Shown here piece after piece: positions 39,366 to 50,295 of a stretch of 64,000 nucleotides of DNA. Where the stretch lies: assembly GCA_020310875.1 (NCBI GenBank), contig CM035413.1, positions 182,038,085 to 182,102,084 of the forward strand, given 5' to 3'. The notes under the pieces are model-generated. The model ran no database searches. It worked only from the letters and a program-made list of their open reading frames with translations, and had not been told where the DNA came from. Source of the DNA: Ceratopteris richardii (Eukaryota; Streptophyta; Polypodiopsida; Polypodiales; Pteridaceae). Positions within the stretch are counted from its first letter, which is position 1; each line of letters starts with the position of its first letter. A program made the translations under genes and the position numbers.

Positions 39366-42293
39366 CTATACTGCTCCACTTGTTGAGAGTCTGTTAATGA
39401 TCATAGGTCCATAACCTCGCTTTTCTAACTTCTGTGTGTGTTGTTTCAGCGTATATACTAGAACTAAATCTCCTTCTTTTAAGCCTTTATCTTTCACATG
39501 TGCATCAAAATATGCTTTTTGTCGCTTCTTCGCTGCATATATTCCTGTTGCTGCCTTTAGCCTGGTTTCTCCTAATCGTTCCAAGTCCATTATTCTTGCT
39601 GATAATTCATGGCTGGTCCACTGATGTTCTTGTGCAACCTTAAGGGTCGGTATCAAGAAGTCCAAAGGAAGCACTGCATTCTGACCAAAACCCATCTGAA
39701 AGGGAGTTGCATTGAGTACGGTCTTGTAGGCCACTCGATATGCCCAAACAGCGTGGTGTAATTGTTTGTTCCAATCTGAACATTTGTTGTTCACGAGTTT
39801 CGTCAGTACGTTACAAAGGATCTTATTAGTGCTTTCAGCCTGACCATTGGCTTGAGGATGATATGGTGCAGATTTCTTGTGAATCACCATAAAATCCTGT
39901 AACAAATATTCAATGACTTGGTTTAGAAAGTGAGTGCCTCGATCGCTCACTAACTCTATAGGCAGTCCATATCTTGTAAAGACATTCTCAAATAAGAATT
40001 TTGCAGTTGTGTGTGCATCATTCTTTTTCGTGGCTTTTGCCTCTACCCATTTCGTAAGATAATCTGTGGCAACAATAATGTATTCAGCATGTGTACCTTT
40101 TGCAGGGGGGTTAATGGGTCCTACAAAGTCTATACCCCACTTAGAAAATGCACGTCCGCCCATCATGGGTTTCAATGGCATTTCATCTCTGCGAGTAGGA
40201 AACTGAGTTCTTTGGCACACATCACATCTCTTTACATAGGTATGAGCATCTATGTGAAGAGTGGGCCACCATAATCCTGCAAAGAGGATGGCTTTGATTA
40301 TCCTATCGGGTCCAAAATGACCTCCTGCAACACCTTGGTGTGCAGTCTCTAGTATGCTCTGATAATCGCTCTCATGAACACATTGTCTTAGATATCCATC
40401 TCGTCCTCTTTTGTATAGGTTATCGCCAATAAGTGAATAATCTTGAGCTTCCTGCTCTAGACTGCGTTGTCGTGCTAAAGTCATTCCTTGAGGGAATGTC
40501 TTCGTCCTCAAGTATGTCACTAATTGTTCAGTCCAGTCTGGTGTGAGAGACACGTGATATAATGTAGCATGCTCTACTGGTGGTCTTTCACAACAAACAT
40601 TGCATTCCTTACACAACCTGTAGACATCTACTTCCATCGTAGGCCAATATACTCCTAATCTATGCAGAGTCTGTAATGTTCGATGTTTTGAATGATGTTG
40701 CTTTAATGCACCTATGTGTGCTAATTGCAACCAATTCGCATGTTCTGATTCATCTACACAACAAGCAAGAATCTTTTGATTATCCTGTTTATATATGCTT
40801 CCTGCCATTATTTGGTATCTCTGAGACTTGGTAATCTCTCCCTCTTTGATCTTTATCCTAGGATTCTTGGGTCCATATGTGAGAATAGGGACTATAGGCT
40901 TAGCCCATTCTGGTGCTATCTCAAGATTAAATAAATAAGCATCTGGTAATTCATCCACTACTCCTTGAGGAGCTTCTCCTGAGGTTAATCTTGAAAGGTG
41001 GCCAGCTCCAAGATGTGTCTTTCCTTTCCTATCCACAACTTCAAAATCATATTCCATGAGTAATAGAAACCAACGTATTAGTCGTCCTGTGTTACATGGC
41101 TTGTTGACTAAATACAATAGTGCTTGATGATCTGTAAAGAACTTGAACTTATTGGCCAACAAGTAGTGCCTAAACTTCTTTACTGCGTAGATCATCCCTA
41201 ATCCTTCTCGTTCCGTCGTGGTGTAATTTCTTTTTGCTGCGTTCAACTGTCTGCTCGCGTAAGCTATGGGGAGATCTATATTACCTTCATTCGTGGGTTG
41301 TGCTAACACACATCCTATGGCATAATTGGATGCATCCACATGTACATGGAATGGCTTACTCCAATCCGGTGTAGTCAATATAGGTGCTGAGCACAAGCGT
41401 CGTTTGAGTTCATTGAATGAATTTTCACATTCATCTGTCCATACAAAGTTGGTTAAAAGAGAGTACAAAGGCTTGGCTATGATTGCATACATGTGTATGA
41501 ATCTCCTATAATAACCGCAATGACCCATAAATGCTTGTACCTCTTTCACATTAGTTGGTCTAGGTAATTCTGCAATTACCTTCACCTTTTCTTCATCCGT
41601 AGAGATTCCATTTTTTGACACAATGTGTCCTAGAATTTTGCCTTGTCTGACCATGAAAACGCATTTTTCTGGGTTCAAACAAACCTGATATTCTCGACAT
41701 TTGTCAAATATTTGCCTTAACTCTGGGATATGTGTCTGTCTTACATTTGAATGTGCACATAAGTCATCGACATAAACTTCCAAACTCTTGCGTAAGAATT
41801 CCTTAAAAACATGACACATGAGTCGCTGGAAAGTGGCGGGTGCATTTGTTAAGCCAAATGGCATTACACGAAATGCAAATATGCCCCATTCAGTGGCAAA
41901 TGCCGTCTTGTGTTGGTCCTCTGGAGCAATGGCTACTTGATTATAGCCTGAAAAACCATCAAGAAAGCTGTAAACTTCCTTGCCCGCAACTCTTTCCAAT
42001 AGATGTTCTGTGATAGGAAGAGGATAGCTATCTCTAATCGTTGCGGCATTAACTTTTTTAAGGTTAATACACACACACAATTTTCCATTCTTCTTGGGCA
42101 CTACCACAATGGGAGATACCCATTTGGTATGCTCAATTTCGTAAATGAATCCTGCTTCTATCAATTGATCTATCTCCTCTTTAATCTTCGTAGCGTAGTT
42201 ATCATTGTACGTGTATGGTTTTTGTTTCGTCGGTTTTGCATCTGGAGTCATAGCGATTCTATGAGAACATATATCTGGATCTACTCCTTTCAA
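39366..42293 (-). CDS. E3 pol: RT, RNase H, two H2C2 modules, integrase, GPY/F
   Basis: A 975-codon open stretch that shows the pol order without interruption. RT has PKKNGKLCVCINLKKVN and YVDD. RNase H (HVDASNYAIGC, TDHQALLYLV) follows. The first H2C2 (about 40720-40585) has AHIGALKQH...YWPTMEVDVYRLCKECNVC. The second H2C2 (about 40345-40215) has AHQGVAGGHFG...WWPTLHIDAHTYVKRCDVC. The integrase core has GIDFVGP, SDRGTHFL and NGQAESTNK. GPY/F has KRGYGPMIINR. Both H2C2 modules fit HX6HX30CX2C exactly. Confidence 0.85.
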   Translation of the reverse strand: MKGVDPDICSHRIAMTPDAKPTKQKPYTYNDNYATKIKEEIDQLIEAGFIYEIEHTKWVSPIVVVPKKNGKLCVCINLKKVNAATIRDSYPLPITEHLLERVAGKEVYSFLDGFSGYNQVAIAPEDQHKTAFATEWGIFAFRVMPFGLTNAPATFQRLMCHVFKEFLRKSLEVYVDDLCAHSNVRQTHIPELRQIFDKCREYQVCLNPEKCVFMVRQGKILGHIVSKNGISTDEEKVKVIAELPRPTNVKEVQAFMGHCGYYRRFIHMYAIIAKPLYSLLTNFVWTDECENSFNELKRRLCSAPILTTPDWSKPFHVHVDASNYAIGCVLAQPTNEGNIDLPIAYASRQLNAAKRNYTTTEREGLGMIYAVKKFRHYLLANKFKFFTDHQALLYLVNKPCNTGRLIRWFLLLMEYDFEVVDRKGKTHLGAGHLSRLTSGEAPQGVVDELPDAYLFNLEIAPEWAKPIVPILTYGPKNPRIKIKEGEITKSQRYQIMAGSIYKQDNQKILACCVDESEHANWLQLAHIGALKQHHSKHRTLQTLHRLGVYWPTMEVDVYRLCKECNVCCERPPVEHATLYHVSLTPDWTEQLVTYLRTKTFPQGMTLARQRSLEQEAQDYSLIGDNLYKRGRDGYLRQCVHESDYQSILETAHQGVAGGHFGPDRIIKAILFAGLWWPTLHIDAHTYVKRCDVCQRTQFPTRRDEMPLKPMMGGRAFSKWGIDFVGPINPPAKGTHAEYIIVATDYLTKWVEAKATKKNDAHTTAKFLFENVFTRYGLPIELVSDRGTHFLNQVIEYLLQDFMVIHKKSAPYHPQANGQAESTNKILCNVLTKLVNNKCSDWNKQLHHAVWAYRVAYKTVLNATPFQMGFGQNAVLPLDFLIPTLKVAQEHQWTSHELSARIMDLERLGETRLKAATGIYAAKKRQKAYFDAHVKDKGLKEGDLVLVYTLKQHTQKLEKRGYGPMIINRLSTSGAV

Positions 42294-42439
42294 ATCTTTG
42301 TAACTCCAAGCAAAACATCTCTATATTCGCGTAATAGGGCAACTAATTCTTCTTCTTCTTCCTTCGTCAAATCATGCCCTATGTATGTACATTTTTCTTC
42401 TTCTCCATCTATGGCAACTATTACTTTCTTGGTTTTCTC

Positions 42440-43840
42440 TCAGTTATCATATACTTGTCTGTCATTCACCTTTCTATTAGGCATTTGTACCATGATTCTT
42501 CTATCTTCTATTTCATATTTCTTGAAATTCTCGGGTACTTCAAATAAAGATTCTTCTTTTTCTGTCGTGGTTTCTTTCTTCTTTCTTTTCTTGCCTTCAC
42601 TCTTAGTAGTCACTTCTGTGGCTAATCTCACCTCATTCGTAATTTCCTCGTGTCTCTAAGGGTGAGTCTCTACTTCGTAGAAATATTCTTCCTCTGATGC
42701 AAATGGAGAGTCCATGATAATTGATTCTAAATCAAAATCGCTTGCATCCTCAAATGCATCAGTGTTAGGTTCACACTCTTCTAAAATTGCATCGCACATG
42801 ATTGGCTCTATCGTGAAAACTGAAATGTCATAGCCATCCTCGTCATAGTGGGGAGTCCATTGTTCTTCATTGATGGCTACATCCATGGTTGCTAGGATTT
42901 CTGCCCAAACATGGGGTTCAAACTCTTCGTCTGGAAATACTACAGGTGCATAAGCTGGATCCTGAAAGGTTCGTGGATGTTGTTCTGCACCTAAGGTCCT
43001 TGCTTCTAATCTTTCTTCCTCTTGTTTTGCAACTTTACACATCCATAGATGAGTATCCTCATGCAACCAAGAAGGATCTGATTCTAATGAGTGCACGGAT
43101 TCCGTCTCTACTGGTGTCTTATGGATGGTATTCCTATGTATTGGGGGTACATCTCGATGTGAATAGTCTTTAAGATTGACTTTGGTAGTCACTCCTAAAT
43201 GTTGCAAGTACAAAGAATTAGTTCCCCAATCTTGTATAGTTTGCAACTGACGCATGAATGGTCGTCCCAATATCATCTCATAAGCATGATTTCTACTAAA
43301 ATCACAAATGGCAAAGGTATGCTTAAATTCTACACCACAAGTGGTGAGAGATATGCCTTCTAGTAAGCCTAATGGTTTTTCTATGTGTCCATCAGCCATT
43401 TGTAACTTCATCCTGGTAGGTCTTAATGCTGGCTTACCCCAACGTTTCCATAAAGCGGTGGTAGCGATGGCTACGCCGGCTCCTGAATCTAAGATGGCTT
43501 TCGTGGTGTATCCCTGATGGGTTATCGGAAGATAAGTGTTACCTTCCTCTCCTTCGCTTACATCTCCAATCTTTTCTACGGGTATCTCTGGTACCTTATT
43601 TTGTGATCCTATTTGTGAGGGAGTAGTAGCAAGCTCAGGGAATTGATTTGCTACATGTTTCCACAATTCTGGTTTAACCTTTAACAACTCCTCCAGAGTG
43701 AGATTACACTGTACCTTAGTGTTCTTGATCACTTCCGTGTTTCTAGGGATTATTGATTCTTCATTCCTCACTATTATCGTGGGTGCTCTCATACTAATAG
43801 ACTTTGCTTCCCCCAAGGTCCTGTGAACTGAGGTAATTCT
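42440..43840 (-). pseudogene. E3 protease and PR-RT linker
   Basis: Retropepsin with AILDSGAGVAIATT and ILGRPFMRQL, followed by the acidic linker (FPDEEFEPHVWAEILATM, EEQWTPHYDEDGYDISVF). It corresponds to E1 9,000-10,300. The protease cuts the polyprotein; the linker has no recognised domain but is conserved in all three units. Confidence 0.7.
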
Positions 43841-46800
43841 TGTAAAGACTTAGATTCAAAAGCTGTGTGTTCACTCAGTTGTTCCTCCTCTACCTCATCG
43901 TAAATAGAGGGGATGTCTTGGGGAAATTGCTCCTGCAAGTCATCTATTTCTTGAATAGGAGGATGAGTTCCTTGTTCTTTTCTCCATTTCTCTTCTTGGA
44001 TTTCTCTCAAAAATTCATGTGAGTACCTATGTATGGAAGACAGGTTGTCTTGACTTTCTATATTGGCTACTTGAGACAGGGATGGTGCATTCCTTTCCTG
44101 TGTCTCTGGGACAATAGGGTTCCTATGCTGATCCTTTTTCTCTTTGCTCTCTATCAAGTATTCTAGCCTCTCCATTAGTCCTTGAAAGTGTAATTCCGGT
44201 TTTGCCATGTTATTCCAATTAAGATATCTAGAGGCTTTGAACAAAGCTTGTGCTAATTCTACCATCTTCATGCAAAGTTTAGTTCTCTCAATTTCTAGAT
44301 CAGCTCGAGGGTAGTTTTTACTCATTTCAGCTACTTGAGGTCCCTCCTTTAATCTAGCCTGATATGCACGAAACATCATGTCTAGATTTTCTGGTATGGG
44401 TTCCGCTAAAACTGATCCTGATTTTTGAGCTGGATTCTCTTGATTCAAGTCCTGTGAAGTCAATTCTAGAATTTTGGCTCTAGATTCCTTTAAACTTCCT
44501 TCCAACTCAATTATCTTTTTACTCCATTTTCTCTTAACTCTTTCTCTAGAATCTTTCCAAGATTTTGTTTTTCTACTGCTAGATTCTGCAACTTCACTAC
44601 TTCCGGCCGCTTTCTCTTGATTAAGCTGTTGGTTCTATAAGAGCGCCTAGGCTCTTGTGATAGCTTGGATAGGCACGTAGGTAGGGTTGGATCCATCTGC
44701 GTTATTTACAATACCTATCACGTTGATCGGTGTCACATTCGAAGCATTAACAGGTTTCTTAGGGCAATCTTTGACTATGTGCTCTTTGCCACAATCAGCA
44801 CAAAAGCCTTGTATGTTATAGTACTGTGATTGCCCTGCTATTGGAGGATGTGGACAATCCTTTATGAAGTGATCTCCTTGGCACCTAAAGCATGGTCCTC
44901 TAGGGCCCTGTGGTCTCTGTTGTCTTAATTGGGGCCGTGGGTTTGGGTTTGTGTACATCACATTAGCATAGTCTGGCTCCCAACTAGGTTCCACTGGTGG
45001 ACTATCATAATGATATGTCTCCACATGTTCTGGTGACTCCGTGTAATAAGCGGGTGGACTATCTACATGCATAGAGTCAAAATTGTTTGAGTTCGGGTCT
45101 CCCTCTGTGATCAAAGGTGAAGCAGGCACTAAGGCCCTACTTAGGTTATCTTCTGCAGCAGCGTATTTGACTGAGATGACATTCGCTGGTGGGGGTGGCT
45201 GCTGAGCTAAGACAGGTTGAGGTCTCTGTTGAGCCTGGTATGGGTAGTTCTAAGGAGGCCTATAGTAATAAGGCTGAGCATTGTAATGGCCTTGATACCT
45301 ACCTGGCTGCTGGTATGCTTGCGGGTAGTTCTGTCTCACGGTTTGTTTGTTGTATGGGCAGTCCTGAGTCGTATGATTCGTGTATCTTCTCTCAATTGTA
45401 CAGTATTGGCCACTAGGGTTGGCTTGTGGTCATGGTGCATTGGGACACACATTTGCCATATGATCACCACCACAGGTGTAACAACGCTTGTTCATTAGTA
45501 CCCTAGGTTTACTAGAAACTCCTAGTTTCTGGGCCACTTTTTCTGCTAGGTCTTCTATCGAGTTAGACAATTTTGTGGATGCTAGAGATGAACAGTCTGA
45601 GTCCTTATAGACCTTTGAGAGTTCCAACTCGTCTCCTAAGTTATCCTCAATGTCTATACAAATTCTTACACATTGCTCTAGCGTTCTGTGTTCTTTTAGG
45701 TACACATGGGAGCGTAGTTTAGAGCTCAACAAGCCATCTAGAAACAATGACACTTGCTTGGCCTGTGAGGGTAGCTCTTGCATTGGACATCGTTCAACAT
45801 ATTGTCTAAACCTACGTCCTGCCAGTCTAACTGTTTCTTGAGGGGTTTGTTTAAAGCTATGAATCAACGAAGACGTGTCATGTCTAATCCCACTTTTAGA
45901 GAATTTAGTGATGAATGACTCTAAAAAGTGATGGATGTCTCTAAATTGCCTTTGTTGCAATGGTTGGAACCAAGTTAAAGCTGTATTCTTTAACGTTAGT
46001 CCAAATGCGTTGTATTGCGTGAACATGTCTTCAACTTGTTCTGCTCTTAGTACTTGCTTGAATTCTGCGACATGGTCATAGGGATCTCCTGTCCCATCAA
46101 AATAATTCTTCATTGATTTTACTAATTGAGTGGGTCTTAACATTCTTGCATGTTCACGTGGTCTAGGTAGAGGAAAATCATCTCTACCACCTGGTATTCC
46201 ATGATCTCTTTGTCTATCCGCTCTATTAGTGTCCGTGGTTGTTCTATCTCTCCCTACGGGATGAGTGAAGCTTACTTCGGGTCTTTCTTTATTTTGCTCT
46301 CTTTGATTTCCATGGGCTGATGATGTTCCTTGCCCCTTGTTGACTTGTATTCATGTTCGTTCTAGATGGAGGGAATACCAATTCACCTCTCCATGTGTAT
46401 GTGTTTTTAGCGTGGTCAGGTACCACAAAGACTCTTTCTGAAGTCTCATCCAGGTATACAACCTTTCCAGGTGTATGCGGGTCCTTGAACTCGTATATCG
46501 TGATGATACCTACCTCACTAAGTAGTTCTATCTTGTATCTCCAAAAGGCTTCATCAGTTTCTTTATTTACAAACAACTCTATGCTTCTGTTGTCCTGAGG
46601 GATCCATTCCGAGATTAGTACTCGTGTCAGTACAGATTTCCCTCTAGGTGTTCTAGGCTCTTCTAATGGTTCTTTTCCTTGAGATTTAGTTTCCGTCTCT
46701 AGCTGAATCACGCCAAACTCATTGGTATTGTTTGGCTGCGTACTTAAGATGTACATTGTTCCTTCCTTGTCTATGTACGCGTCTCTCTCAAATTTCACCA

Positions 46801-47161
46801 CTGGATGTTCCAATCCAATGGGTTGATCGAGGTTGTGCATTTGCACCACTTGCCTTCGCAAACCATCCTCATAGATGCGAGCACCTAATCGGTTGGTTCG
46901 GAGAAACTCTAGTTGCGTTCTATAGGGTCCTTCTGGTTTTTCTAAATAGGCTACATTCGACCCTTCTTCTAGTCTTTCTGCGCTAAATGCCATTTCTGAT
47001 TCACTCGTGTCTGAGCTCTCGTAGGGGTAATTACTATTCAATTGCTGAGCCCACGATCGTGCAGTAGTTCTTACACTTGCCTCTGATGATCTAAGGCTTC
47101 GTCGGTCTGACTTACCTATATGTTTGCCCGATCTAAGGTTCATTAATTTTCTTCCTTGCAC
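43841..47161 (-). pseudogene. E3 gag with zinc knuckles
   Basis: MQGRKLMNLRSGKHIG start at 47161. The unnamed N-terminal region follows, then Retrotrans_gag (LRPTQLVKSMKN, TALTWFQPL, FKQTPQETVRLAGRRFRQY) at about 46150-45500, knuckle CYTCGGDHMANVC near 45480, and knuckles CFRCQGDHFIKDC and CADCGKEHIVKDC near 44890 and 44790. A charged linker leads to the protease. Confidence 0.75.
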
Positions 47162-47740
47162 ACTCAGTACACGCTCAGACCGTCAATGATTCTTTGTTAT
47201 TAATTTCTTGATTCTTTTTAGATGTCTTTAGATTCTTGTCTTAATGTATGCGTCAAGAATTCGACTTTCTGTGGTACTTTGAGTTCTCGTTCCGTCAGAC
47301 TTATGTTCTTTCTTTTAGGTTTTCCTGTCACACACCTTTACTTTAGTCTTGAACTTGATAAATTTAATTCTCTTGAACTTGAGGCATTCTTATCGTCTTT
47401 AATCCACAATGCTAACGTTTATCCTAAGCTAAGAATTGACTGAGGGGGTTGAGTAATCTTCCAACCTCGAGTCAGCTTTTCTGGTTGCTCTGATGCCCAA
47501 GAAGCCATGCTTCCCAAGCTTTATGCCCCTTCTGCCTTGCTTTGGTTGCCTTTGATTACCCTCGCTAGACCTGGAAAAATCCAATATTAGACCAATTCAC
47601 AGTTGGATGATCAAGCACTTGAGTATATACACCTTTAAAGTCCCTTCCCTTTTGCCAAACTTTTTAATGCTTTCCCCCTGGCTTTCTAGTCCCAAACTAG
47701 GTCAACCTCAAAATAGCTCATCTAAAAATAGATGTACCCT
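47162..47740 (-). other. E3 leader, proximal part
   Basis: Non-coding. Closely matches E1 13660-14230. Nothing beyond the leader homology is seen. Confidence 0.7.
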
Positions 47741-48291
47741 AAAATTTGCGATGGGGGTGCACAATCGCGATGGCGTGAGACAATCGCAATGGTCTGGGAC
47801 CGTCGCGATGGCGTGAAAGTGGACAATCGCGATGGTCTAAAGTGCACGGTCGTGATGGTCCAAAAGTGAGCAATCGCGATGGCGTGATCAGGGGGACAAT
47901 CGCGATGGCGTGAAGGTGAACCGTCGCGATGGCTCAATCACGCGGACAATCGCGATGGCATGAATGTGAACCGTCGCGATGGTCTAAAGTGCACGGTCAC
48001 GATGGTCCAAAAGTGAGCAATCGCGATGGCGTGATCAGGCGGACAATCACAATGGCGTGAATGTGAACCGTCTCGATGGTCTGAAGTGCACGGTCGCGAT
48101 GGTCCAAAAGTGAGCAATCGCGATGGCGTGATCAGGCGGACAATCGCGATGGCGTCAGTCAACGGTCTCAGACCATCGCGATTGTGTCACACCATCGCGA
48201 TTGGCTCACGCCATCGCGACGGCTTGGCCGGACCATCGCGACGGTCTCAAGCCATCGCGACGGTTCATTTGGACCATCGCGACGGTTCACG
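47741..48291. repeat. E3 leader minisatellite with an inverted end
   Basis: About 25 TCGCGATGG units like those of E1. From about 48163 to 48291 the units turn to CCATCGCGA. This part is the reverse complement of the E1 array end (about 14832-15018, spacers TGTCACACC, GGCTCACG, CTTGGCCGG in order). The spacers show that a block was inverted rather than newly amplified. The array ends at the junction with Copia I. Confidence 0.85.
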
Positions 48292-49182
48292 GTTTTTCAC
48301 ATGACAAGCATGTTAGTGGGAATATGCTAGAAATAGTACATATAGATGTTTGGGGTCCTACAATGACCACATTTATGGGTAGTTGCAAGTTTTATGTTAC
48401 TTGCATTGATGACCATACACGAAAAGTATGGGTATATTTCATGAAAGAGAAGAGTGAGGTGTTCACTCACTTCCAGAATTTTAAAGCTATGGTGGAAAAG
48501 TAGTCAGGGAAGTATATTTAGACATTAAGATCTGATTGAGGAGGTGATACATGTCGAATGAGTTCATCAATTTTCTAAAAATTAATGGAATTTGATGTCA
48601 GCTTTCATGTAGGTACACACCACAACACAATGGCATTGTTGAATGCAAAAATAGACATATTGCAGAAATAGCAAGAGCCTCGATGGTTGATAAGAATATG
48701 CCTCATTTTTATCACTAAGACACTATGCATACTATATACATCATGAACAGAACTCCAACTTATGTTGTACATCAAGTTACACATGAAGAGAAGTTCACAA
48801 GTAAAAAGCCAAGCTTATCACATATGAAAGTTTTTTACTGTATTGCATATGTACATGTTCTAGATGATTTGAGGAAGAAGCTTGATCCAAAAGCAGAAAA
48901 ATGTGTCTTCATTGGATACTCCCTTGAGAAAAAGGGATATAAATGTTATAACCCACTCACATTAGAGGCAAAAGTGAGTAGAGATGTGGTATTTGATGAA
49001 ATGTCAAGCTTCTATGCAGATGCAAAAGTGTTAAAAGTCAAGCTTCAAGCTAAAAATTCGTGGGGAATCTTTTATGGACATGTGGAGCAATCAAAGGAAG
49101 CCAAAAGCCACGAGATTCCATCAAGAAAAGTCACTCAACCACTCCCCAAGTCATCTCAACTAATTCCTCCAAGTTAGGAGGC
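48292..49182 (+). mobile_element. Ty1/copia element I, left fragment (integrase), broken
   Basis: Encodes part of a copia integrase: IHIDVWGP-like start (VHIDVWGPTMTTF), CIDDHTRKVWVYFMKEKS, further on YTPQHNG-like sequence, then HVLDDLRKKLDPKAEKCVF and the GYSLEKKGYKCYNP and SRDVVFDE words that close the integrase domain. It is interrupted at 49183 by Copia II and resumes at 54569. It is more decayed than Copia II, broken in several places, with no LTR visible. It is the oldest copia here. Confidence 0.8.
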
Positions 49183-50034
49183 TGATTTGGAAAGGTAGTT
49201 CCTAGATTTTAGGGGCACACCTCTCACTATAAAAGGAGCATGTATCCCGACTTCTTTTGGGCCATCTTCTTGGAGTTTTAGCTCATGTAAAGTGAGCACT
49301 AAGTGCTGGAGTTGTGATAAGCAAGCCCCTTGCTTAAGCAACCCCCTTGCTTGCTTGTTTGTTTTCTTTTAGTAGGCATATCTATGTGTGTGCGCAGGCA
49401 GTGTTGCAACTCTCTACCCCTGAGTTGTTAGCATTGGTTCTCCCTCATATGGTATCCATTTGATGTAATTCTTGTCTCATTGGATAGCTGTAAGAGTCTA
49501 TTTTATGCTTACCAATTCTCTGGAGCATTCTCTGAGTAAGCTGGGAGCAACATTCATTTTAGTGAAGTTGTGTGATTGATATCTCTCTCTTTGTGTAGGC
49601 TCTGTTGGAAATATTTTGCTCTCTGTTGTAAGGGCTGGTTCTCCTTCTCTATGTATCCATTTGCTATGATTTTGGTGTCATTGGGTAGCTATTAGAGTGC
49701 TCTAAAGTTGACTCAAGTTTGAGATTCATTCTCTGTATAATCTCTGAGAAAAGTTTGCTGGAGTGAAGTGAGGTCTCTGCTTGACTAGCAGTTGTGAGCA
49801 TTCAACTAGCTCATGTTGTAGACATTGTTTCTCTTTGTGTAAGCATCCATTTCAAGTGAAATTTGTTTTGTTGGAAAGCCCTTGGTGTCTACTACAGGTC
49901 TACAAAAGCTCACTGGAGTTCTCTGCATAAGCTCTGAGTAAGAGCATTTTTGGTGTGCAGAGGTCAAAGAAGGATACCTGTGGAGGTCATTCGCGCTTCA
50001 TCGTTGCTTAGGGGTTGAGATACTTCCCCCATCA
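49183..50034 (+). repeat. Copia II 5' LTR, built of three degenerate repeats
   Basis: 852 bp, TGAT...ATCA at the ends. TATAAAAG box at 49228-49235. From 49424 onward three ~190-200 bp units follow each other (starts near 49424, 49624 and 49815), each beginning GTTGT[TA]-(n)-GGTTCTC-like and containing ATCCATTT and CTCTG[AC][GA]TAA words. Left boundary is inferred from the inverted TGAT/ATCA ends. Confidence 0.75.
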
Positions 50035-50035
50035 G

Positions 50036-50047
50036 TGGTATCAGAGC
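50036..50047 (+). other. Primer-binding site, initiator tRNA-Met type (Copia II)
   Basis: TGGTATCAGAGC one base after the LTR end, the standard primer site for plant copia elements. Confidence 0.92.
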
Positions 50048-50295
50048 ATTTGGGCATCTTGGAGGTATCACATACAAGCAAGAAGACCTCTTGGAGTTGG
50101 TGGTTGAAGAGTTGCATCAACAAAAGCTTCTTGGAGGTAGCTCACATCAAGGGGGAGCTATTCTACTCAAATTTGCAAGAGCACAAGGTGTCCATCTAAG
50201 GAAAGCTTTGGATTGAGGTAACCTCAGAGCCTCATTTTCATTTTACACACATTGGAGCATTAGCCAAGGGCTAGGTCAAGTATCAAAGACTAGAT

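Larger units (their letters stand above)
32354..48291 (-). mobile_element. Ty3/gypsy element E3, large, broken, lacking its own 5' LTR
   Basis: A close copy of E1. It has a 3' LTR (shared), polypurine tract, the most complete tail gene, W-x-P-K protein, second protease, pol, gag and a leader whose minisatellite ends in an inverted block at about 48163-48291. There it meets Copia I; no primer site or 5' LTR follows. It is broken in about ten places. Internal sequence is a few percent different from E1 by eye. Confidence 0.9.

Noticed and set aside
42003-42659. 218-codon plus-strand open frame
   Set aside because: Antisense shadow of the RT and linker coding region of E3; hydrophobic composition comes from complementing a charged coding strand.
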